A stretch of DNA of 64,000 bases, taken from IMG/VR virus record IMGVR_UViG_3300032893_000011, positions 1 through 64,000 of that record; one strand, given 5' to 3'. Under the pieces are notes generated by a model, which was not told the DNA's origin, did not search any database, and was given only the letters and a program-made list of their open reading frames with translations. Below are positions 31,463 to 38,800 of this stretch, in pieces (position 1 is the stretch's first letter; every line of letters begins with the position of its first letter). The stretch comes from a virus. Position numbers and translations under genes: made by a program.

Positions 31463-32820
31463 GAATCGGTTCCCTGTGCTCCGGCGCCGGTGGCCTTGAC
31501 CTCGCCGTTGAAACCGTTTTCAACGCCACAACCGCCTGGCACGCCGAAACCGACCCCGCCGCCGCCAAAGTCCTCACCCACCGCTGGCCTGACACCCCCA
31601 ACCACGGCGACATCACCACAGCCGATTGGAGCACCGTTGAACCCATCGACATCCTCTGCGCGGGATGGCCCTGCCAACCCTGGTCCGCAGCCGGTCAACG
31701 CAGAGGCGCAGCCGACCACCGAGCCATCTGGCCGGCCATCACGCGCGCCGTTCGCCTACTACGACCACGATGGGCGGTGCTGGAAAACGTTCCAGGAATC
31801 TTTGTTCTCGGGGAGTTTGCCCGAACAGTCGGTGACCTGGCCGCGCTCGGGTATGACACGCAATGGGTATGCCTACGAGCTTCCGATGTCAGTGCCCCCC
31901 ACCAGCGCGAACGAGTGTTCATCTTGGCTGCCGACGCCGCGCAGCACGAGAGATGGATCAACGACGGAGACGAGTTACGCCTTGGGCGGCGAACGCGACA
32001 ACAGCAACCGCACACAGGGCGAAGTCCTGCTTCCGACTCCTCGTGCGACGGACGGCACGAAGGGCGGCCCGAACCAGCACGGCTCATCGGGGGACCTGAT
32101 GCTGCCCTCAGCGGTGCTGGACCTGTAAACCTGCTGCCGACACCCCTTGCCCGCGACTTCAAAGGCCACAGCCCCGCTGACATGAACCGCCGCAACCCGA
32201 ATATGTCAGCCATCACAGACCTACTGCCGACACCCGCCGTAAACGACATTGGCGACAACAAGACCATTGAGTGGTGGGACGACTGGACCACCCGCATGAA
32301 AAACCAGCACAGCAACGGCAACGGCCACGGCCCATCACTAGAGATCGAAGTGCAACGCCCACTGCTACCCACGCCGCGTAGCAGCGACTGTTTCGGTGCT
32401 GGCGTCCACGGTGACGGCGGCATGGACCTACGCACCACCGTGCCACTACTCGCCACTCCGAGCACCGCTGACGGTAATGGTGGTCACCTGAACCGATCCG
32501 GTGACCGCAAAAACGAACTACTGCTACCTGGCCAGGCCCGCGACATGGTGACCAGTTGGGGTAAGTATGAGCCCGCGATCCGCCGCTGGGAACAGCACAC
32601 CCGCCCCGCCCCACCACCCACCGAACCCAACACCAAAGGCAACCCCCGCCTATCCGCCGCGTTCAGTGAGTGGATGATGGGCTGGCCCGAAGGCTGGGTC
32701 ACCGCCGTCCCCGGTATCAGCCGCAGCGATGCCCTGCGCGTCATCGGCAACGGCGTCGTGGTTCAACAGACCACCGCAGCCCTGCAATGGCTCCTACACG
32801 CCACCCAGGTGACCGCATGA
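31459..32820 (+). CDS. C5 cytosine DNA methyltransferase
   Basis: Conserved blocks are in order: SLCSGAGGLDLA (SAM site), CAGWPCQPWS with catalytic C72, LENVPG at 109-113, and APHQRERVFIL (motif VIII). The C-terminal motifs IX-X region is GWPEGWVTAVPGISRSDALR followed by VIGNGVV. The long middle (about 160-370) holds LLPTP repeats and stands where the target-recognition domain lies. The enzyme would make 5-methylcytosine, a possible substrate of the TET/JBP-like enzyme at 19339. A second, recognisable frame overlaps codons about 97-223. Confidence 0.9.
   Translation: MRIGSLCSGAGGLDLAVETVFNATTAWHAETDPAAAKVLTHRWPDTPNHGDITTADWSTVEPIDILCAGWPCQPWSAAGQRRGAADHRAIWPAITRAVRLLRPRWAVLENVPGIFVLGEFARTVGDLAALGYDTQWVCLRASDVSAPHQRERVFILAADAAQHERWINDGDELRLGRRTRQQQPHTGRSPASDSSCDGRHEGRPEPARLIGGPDAALSGAGPVNLLPTPLARDFKGHSPADMNRRNPNMSAITDLLPTPAVNDIGDNKTIEWWDDWTTRMKNQHSNGNGHGPSLEIEVQRPLLPTPRSSDCFGAGVHGDGGMDLRTTVPLLATPSTADGNGGHLNRSGDRKNELLLPGQARDMVTSWGKYEPAIRRWEQHTRPAPPPTEPNTKGNPRLSAAFSEWMMGWPEGWVTAVPGISRSDALRVIGNGVVVQQTTAALQWLLHATQVTA
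31490..32128 (+). CDS. Overprinted ORF inside the methyltransferase gene
   Basis: In the frame one base ahead of the methyltransferase, codons from 31748 to 32128 encode PFAYYDHDGRCWKTFQESLF, SVTWPRSGMTRNGYAYELP and SSWLPTPRS, then LLPTPRATDGTKGGPNQHG. That string resembles a phage family with S-W-R/K-T-x-Q and TWPRSGMTRNG motifs often found beside Dcm genes. The stretch before 31748 is Pro/Thr-rich shadow. GTG 31490 is the formal start, but the real start is uncertain. Confidence 0.4.
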   Translation: MALTSPLKPFSTPQPPGTPKPTPPPPKSSPTAGLTPPTTATSPQPIGAPLNPSTSSARDGPANPGPQPVNAEAQPTTEPSGRPSRAPFAYYDHDGRCWKTFQESLFSGSLPEQSVTWPRSGMTRNGYAYELPMSVPPTSANECSSWLPTPRSTRDGSTTETSYALGGERDNSNRTQGEVLLPTPRATDGTKGGPNQHGSSGDLMLPSAVLDL

Positions 32821-33053
32821 CCCCGCGTGTGTACACCCCCGCGACCATCGCCGCTGCCACCGACCGCCGCTGGCTCACCACCAACCACCGCATCAGCCGC
32901 GACTGGATGATCCACGCCAACTGCCGAGGCTGCGACCCCGAACTATGGTTCCCCCACGTCCCGGCGTTACGGCGTGCGCGGCGCCAACGCGGCGGCCAGG
33001 CGGGCACTGAGGCGCCGAAGGGCCTAGGTCGCACGCCGGGTGCCTATCGTTGA
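32817..33053 (+). CDS. WhiB-like remnant or miniature
   Basis: ATG 32817 overlaps the methyltransferase stop. The product has DWMIHANCRGCDPELWFP, which matches the N-terminal cluster region of WhiB regulators. After that the frame turns into a polar tail, and three of the four iron-sulfur cysteines are missing. In the +1 frame the DNA reads YGVRGANAAARRALRRRR, like the G(V/I)WGG-plus-basic tail of WhiB. This suggests a WhiB gene shortened by deletion and frameshift. Confidence 0.58.
   Translation: MTPRVYTPATIAAATDRRWLTTNHRISRDWMIHANCRGCDPELWFPHVPALRRARRQRGGQAGTEAPKGLGRTPGAYR
33045..33050 (+). promoter_or_regulatory. Leaderless-type promoter TATCGT for the portal gene
   Basis: TATCGT and a 6-nt spacer lead to GTG 33057. 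It lies in the end of the WhiB-like gene and would start the head operon. Confidence 0.5.
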
Positions 33054-33056
33054 CGC

Positions 33057-35807
33057 GTGACGGTCCCCGCCCTGCGTGTCGTGCGCCGTCCCAAACGCGC
33101 CCACCGCCACCTGTCCCTGGTGGCCGCCAGCCAACCCATCGAAACCCCGCAACGCATATTCAGGACCACCGTCTCCGGGGTCGTCGCCGACGACGACTGG
33201 CAAACCGAGGCCTGGGACATGTACGACGCCGTCGGCGAGCTCCGCTACTACGTCGGCTGGCGCTCCTCATCGTGCTCACGGGTGCGCCTCATCGCCTCCG
33301 AGATCGACCCCGACACCGGCCGCCCCACCGGCACCTGCGACAACCTCGCCGCCGCCCAAGTCGTCAACGGCATCGCCGGTGGGCACCTCGGCCAAACCCA
33401 GCTCATCAAACGCGTCGTCGAATGCCTCACCGTGCCCGGAGAAGTGTGGGTGGGCATCATCCAACCCGGCGACGAGCCCGCGCAACGCTGGCTCGCCCTG
33501 TCGAAGGACGAGATCTTCAGAAACGGCGCCGGGGCGGAGATCGAGCTGCCCGACGGGTCGCGCCACACCCTGTCCATGCCCCGCGACTCGCTGATCCGCG
33601 TCTGGATCCCCCGAGCCCGGCGGGCGTCGCAGCCCGACTCGCCGGTCCGGGCCTGCCTCGGGTCGCTGCACGAGATACACCGCACCACGAAAACCATAGC
33701 CAACGCCTCCAAGTCCCGCCTCATCGGCAACGGCATCGTGTTCGTGCCGCAGGAGATGTCCCTGCCGCCGATGAACACCCCCCTGGCCGCCAACCAGCTC
33801 GGGCCGCCCACCCCGACGATGGACGGCACGTCGGCGGTGCAGCAGCTGCAGGAGCTGCTGTGGCAGGTGGCGCAGACGGCCTACGACGACGAAGACTCGA
33901 TGGCTGCCCTGATACCGATGTTCGCCACCGTGCCCGGCGACCAGATCAAAAACGTGCAGCACCTGCAGTTCGAGAACAACATCACCGACGTCGCGATCAA
34001 GACCCGCAACGACGCAATCGCCAGGCTCGCGATGGGATTGGACGTGAGCCCAGAAAGGCTCCTCGGTTTGGGGCGAAGCTCAAACCATTGGTGCAAAGAC
34101 GACCAGACTGAAATTCTGACACAACGCGGCTGGTTACGGCAGGATCAGCTGCGAATCGGCGACATGGCGCTGACGCTACAGCAAAGCGGGTTGAGCGAGT
34201 GGCAGCCAGTGCTGGACATCTACCGTGCTGACGTGATTGATGAGCCGATGCTGTCAATGGAGGCGGCGTCTCATTCATCGTTGTCCACGGCAGGGCATCG
34301 CTGGCTGGTGACTCACGTTAGCAACGGGAAATGGCGATGGACGACCAGCGGTCAGGGTTTCGCCAAGGCGGACCGCATACCCGCCGCTGCAAGATGTGTG
34401 TCGTTACCTTCTGGGCCGAAGTACTCGGATAGTTTCGTTCGGCTCGCAGCTGCTTACATGTCGGACGGCTCGCGGTTGCGCTATGAGTCTGGAACAGAAT
34501 TCGTTCGTATCGTCAAGTTCGATGCCGATGAAATCATTGCTTTGCGAGCGGTGTGCCGTGAAGTGTTCGGGCGTGACGTCTCAGAGCGCCATCACCCGAC
34601 CAGAACACGCGCCGGGCTGGCTTTCGTGCTGCACGCCGATGAGTCACAAGCGCTGTTTGACATCACCAGCGAGCATAAGGCGCTCAAACCCGAGTTCATT
34701 CTCACGTTAACGGAAGCGCAGCTGCACCTGTTCCTTGATGCGTTGATTGAGCTTGGCGACGGTGTCGCTTTATCGCATGGTGCTCGGACCTTCTTCCAGG
34801 TGGAGCCGTCACGACTGGACGCCATCGAGATGGCAGCGATCCTCGCTGGCTATCGCTGCACCCGCGGGCAACGTAATCAGCAGACCGGTTTCGGCACGAC
34901 TCCGCTCCACTGGCTACGAGCTGGAACGGCTCGTAAATGGTTTGCTCCCTATGTGGCCGAAAAGTCCTGGCAACGTTACTCCGGGGTCGTCTGGTGTCCA
35001 ACCACCGAGAACGGGACGTGGTTCGCGCGGCGAGATGGAAAGGTCTGCGTCAGCGGAAATTCGGCCTGGCAGTTAGCTGACGAGGACGTGCAGCTGCACA
35101 TTTGCCCCGTGATGGAGTTGCTGTGCGCGGCGTTCAACGAGCGCATCGTCGGCCCTGTGTTTCAGAGGATGGGCATCGACCCCACCCGCTACATGCTGTG
35201 GTACGACGCCACCGGGCTGACCGCAGACCCCGACAAAACCAACAACGCCACAGCGGCGTTCGACCGGGGGGCGATCACCGCCGACGCGTTGCGCTCCTAC
35301 CTGCAGCTCGGCGACGACACCGGCTACGACCTGTCCACCCTCGAAGGGTGGAAGGTGTGGGCGCGCGACCACGTCAGCAAGGACCCCACCCTGCTGTCGG
35401 TCCCGCAGCTCGTCGCGCTGCTGGGCCCCGACGTGGTGAAGGTGACCACACCGCCCGCCCCGCCACCCGAGCAGCCCGCAGTGCCCGCCGGGCAGCGCCC
35501 GCCCGCGCTGCCGTCCGCGAAACCCAAACCCGCAGCCCCCGCGCAGCAGGAGCCGCAAACCGAGGAGGAGGAGGCGGCCCCGGCCGCACAGGTCCGCGAC
35601 GACGTGCACATGGGCATCGTGGACCTGATGGTGTCACGGGCACTCGGCCTCGCGTCGCGGCGGCGTCGCGGCACCGGCGACCGGTGGGACGAAGCCCTCG
35701 AAGACGAAGTGCTGGGTCTGCTGAACATCGACGGCGAGGACGTGCGCGCGGCGGTTCGCCGCAGCGTGCGCCACAAACTCGCCGCGCGCAACGGGGAAGG
35801 AAGCTGA
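33057..35807 (+). CDS. Portal protein interrupted by an intein
   Basis: The 916-residue precursor contains a 323-residue intein at 346-668; the spliced portal would be 593 residues. The exteins read RLLGLGRSSNHW then SAWQLADEDVQLH, which rejoin to NHWSAWQ, a conserved portal sequence of actinophages. The N-terminal part has the EVWVGI and DGTSAVQQLQELLWQVA segments of the portal stem and wing. The C-terminal 120 residues are Pro/Ala/Glu-rich, then helical. The portal forms the ring through which DNA is packaged by the terminase. Confidence 0.92.
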   Translation: MTVPALRVVRRPKRAHRHLSLVAASQPIETPQRIFRTTVSGVVADDDWQTEAWDMYDAVGELRYYVGWRSSSCSRVRLIASEIDPDTGRPTGTCDNLAAAQVVNGIAGGHLGQTQLIKRVVECLTVPGEVWVGIIQPGDEPAQRWLALSKDEIFRNGAGAEIELPDGSRHTLSMPRDSLIRVWIPRARRASQPDSPVRACLGSLHEIHRTTKTIANASKSRLIGNGIVFVPQEMSLPPMNTPLAANQLGPPTPTMDGTSAVQQLQELLWQVAQTAYDDEDSMAALIPMFATVPGDQIKNVQHLQFENNITDVAIKTRNDAIARLAMGLDVSPERLLGLGRSSNHWCKDDQTEILTQRGWLRQDQLRIGDMALTLQQSGLSEWQPVLDIYRADVIDEPMLSMEAASHSSLSTAGHRWLVTHVSNGKWRWTTSGQGFAKADRIPAAARCVSLPSGPKYSDSFVRLAAAYMSDGSRLRYESGTEFVRIVKFDADEIIALRAVCREVFGRDVSERHHPTRTRAGLAFVLHADESQALFDITSEHKALKPEFILTLTEAQLHLFLDALIELGDGVALSHGARTFFQVEPSRLDAIEMAAILAGYRCTRGQRNQQTGFGTTPLHWLRAGTARKWFAPYVAEKSWQRYSGVVWCPTTENGTWFARRDGKVCVSGNSAWQLADEDVQLHICPVMELLCAAFNERIVGPVFQRMGIDPTRYMLWYDATGLTADPDKTNNATAAFDRGAITADALRSYLQLGDDTGYDLSTLEGWKVWARDHVSKDPTLLSVPQLVALLGPDVVKVTTPPAPPPEQPAVPAGQRPPALPSAKPKPAAPAQQEPQTEEEEAAPAAQVRDDVHMGIVDLMVSRALGLASRRRRGTGDRWDEALEDEVLGLLNIDGEDVRAAVRRSVRHKLAARNGEGS
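34092..35060 (+). other. Intein in the portal protein, with sense LAGLIDADG-like domain
   Basis: It starts at C346 (CKDDQTEILTQRGW, block A) and has a block-B-like AASHSSLSTAGHRWLVTH. The end is WFARRDGKVCVSGN before S669. The penultimate residue is Gly rather than the usual His. The middle holds FVRLAAAYMSDGS and LFLDALIELGDGV, two LAGLIDADG-like helices, so this intein encodes its endonuclease in frame. The site is the conserved NHW/SAWQ portal motif, a typical choice for an intein. Confidence 0.9.
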
Positions 35808-35810
35808 ACC

Positions 35811-38800
35811 ATGTGGCCCGACCACGCCGAGGCGATCGAGGAGACCGTTAACGCCGAGGAGGCGCTGGAGGACGCCTACACACAGGCCCTGCACGCATGG
35901 GCGCCCCACGTGCAGGCCGCTGTCCTACCCGAACTGGACGGGCAGATCGTCACCGGCGACGACGACCCGCTGACCGCCGCAGCCACCGAAATCCCGCCCA
36001 ACCCCGACGCTGTCGGCTCCACCCAAAACCAGTGGGACGCCAGCGCGGCCGAGCACGTGCTGCCGGTGGTGGAGAAACTATGGGACGACGCCGCACTGGC
36101 CGCCGGGATCGGAACCGGGACACTCACCGCCGCCCTAAGCGCAGCCGACCTGCTGGCCGCAGCGAAATCGGCGCGCGACGACTTCACAAGCCGCTACAGG
36201 GACACCGCAGCGCAAGTGCCCGCCGCGGTGCGAGCCGAACTGCAGGCCATCATCAAACGCGCGCCCATAGGCACCACCACCTCGGCGCTGCGCTCGACCA
36301 TCCGCAAAGCCATCACACCCGGATCAGCGCTGCTGCGCGACCTGTCGCGACGCGCGAGCTACCACGCCGCCGGGATCCTCAACCACGCCCTCACGGCCGT
36401 CGCCAAACACACCGCAGGCGCCGACCGGCTCGAATGGCTGTGTGTGCACCCCGACACGGTCGTGTCGGCTGTCGGCGTCACCCACCTGGCGCGTCGCCGC
36501 TACGAAGGCACCCTTGTATCGATTCGCACAGCTTCGGGGTCGGCCGTGGCCCTCACACCGCAGCACCGTGTACTGACCGGCCGCGGGTGGGTGGCCGCCC
36601 AGCTCCTTCACGAGGGTGACGAGCTGTTCAAGGTCGGGGCCGTTAACGCCCCGGTCGCACCACACGTACAGGACGGGATAACCGTTATCGGTGATGTGGT
36701 CGACGCGGCGATGGACGGTCGCCCGCCCCAGGTGCGGTCCGTGGCGCGAGGTGTGGATTTCGACGGCCACACCGCTGGCGAGTATGTCGACGTTGTAGCG
36801 GCCGACCGCGACCTGCCGATCAACATCGAACCCGCTGGCGGCGAGATGCTCGGCGACCTGCTGCTCGCTGACGCCGACAGTCTGGCTCATGCGGCGATGC
36901 TTGGTGCGCGCCATCGCAACCACACCCTCGGCCGGTTTGGCGCGGCCCCGGTTCTTGTCGGCAACCATGCCGTAGAAGGCGGCCTTGACATCGGCGGGAA
37001 TCTTCGACACCCGGACCTTGCCAGCGGCGGACTTATCCCGCAACTCGACACCGGCCGCCGCGACAACGGCGGCGATCAACTGACCGGAACAACCGTATCG
37101 CTGGCCGAGCGCGAGCCGGGATCCCCCGGCGAGATACGCGGCGACGATCTCGTCAGCGTTGGCGCGGATGTCGCCGCGCCGCCGGGCCTCGACACCGAGT
37201 TTCTGCGCGGCCCGCGCCTGCGCAACGGCCTCGGGTCGGGTGAAACGCATCCGGGTGCCCTCGGCGCGGGTCCTCAAAACTCCCGCGTCGCGCAGCCTGC
37301 GGCGAACCGTCCCGGGGCTGCCGCCCAGGTCCACGGAGATTTCGACGGGACTCCATCCGGCGGTATACCTGGCGACGACCTCATCGACGTCGAGCCGGAC
37401 CCGCTTGGTGCGTGTGTTCGCGACCGGGTGGTCAGAGTGGGGCGAATTTTCCATAGCGGGTACGTGTACGACCTTTCGACGCGTGGCCATTGGTACACGG
37501 CGAATGGACTTATTGCACATAATTCTATACTCGACGAACGCACCCGCGACACCCATTGGGAGGCAGACGGGCAGGTCACATCGATCGGCGGGATGTTCGT
37601 CGTCGGCGGCTCTGAAATGGAATTTCCAGGGGACCATAGGGCCCCAATACGCGAATGGATCAACTGCGTGACCGGCGAGGCGCTAGTCTCCTGGCCTGGG
37701 CAGCAGGTATCTCACGCTACGAAGCGGCGCCACCGCGGCGCGTTCGTCCATCTGCTCACGGCTGACGGTCACGACCTCACCATCACCGCGAATCATCCCG
37801 TACTGACCGACGCCGGATACGTCACCGCTCACCTGTTGCGCCCAGGCGATCACGTCATCGCATCCGACCCCCTCAATGCCCCACAGGTAGATCACATGCC
37901 AGCCCGTGCTGATGAGGTCTATCGTGCGTTTCGCGATGCGGGGGTAGAGCAGCGGGTTGTAGCGAGCGGCGTGGACTTCCACCACGACGCGCTCGAAGGC
38001 GACGAAGTCAGCGTTGTACGGGCCGATGGTGACTTGTCCGAGGAGTTCAACCCCGGCCTTCTCGGCGGCGGCGACGATGCAGCGCTCGTTGGGCTGGGCA
38101 GCGGAAAGGGTGACGCCGCGCGTGCGGGCTCTGCTGTAAACGGCCGTCTCGACCTGGCCGTAGTAGCCCCTGGACGGCCTGGCGGCCGTCGACCGGCGAG
38201 CCTCGTTGGCGGCCCGGGCGATAGCGCGCCTACCCTCACGGTCGAGTTTGGCGAACCTGATCCGGTTGGCTTCGCTGCCAGAACGCACAGGAAGTCCCTG
38301 GTCGCGCAGGAGACGGACGATGGTGTCTCTGCTTACTCCGATGGTGCGCGCCATCTGCAGCACGCTTATGCCCTCGGCATGAAGCCGAGCAAGCTCACCG
38401 CTGTCGACGTTTACTTTGGCGACCATGATGTCTTCAACTTCTCGACCACCCAACAATTCTACTTCGGCAATGGCATTGCCGTGCACAACTGCCGATGCAG
38501 GCTGATCGCCCTGGGTGCAGGTGAGGAGCCTAAACTGCGGCGCGTGCCCGCCGAGGAGGCGGCCAAACGCGCCAAGCGCGGCGTGGTGCACGCCGAAGCG
38601 GAATCGGTGACCGCAGCGACGGAAGAGGTGGAGCAGATGGGCACCGTCACCCAGATCGATCCCCAGCAGCAGCCCGGCGAGACGTACCGCACGTTCACGG
38701 CGACGACCGCGTTCCTCGGCGTCCCCACCACCGACCGCCGCATGCTGCACAAGAAGATGGACCTGAAGATCCGGGCAGCCCCGCGACCGCTGATGTGGAT

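Larger units (their letters stand above)
37665..38489 (+). other. Intein 2 of the MuF-protease gene (no sense endonuclease)
   Basis: Block A starts at C619 (CVTGEALVSWPGQQV), block B is DLTITANHPVLTDAGYV, and the end is VYFGDHDVFNFSTTQQFYFG then NGIAVHN before C894. The exteins rejoin as REWIN-CRCRL, the conserved NCRCR motif of MuF proteins. The 170 residues between blocks resemble no LAGLIDADG or HNH domain. They are the reverse reading of the antisense gene at 37683-38426. Confidence 0.9.
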
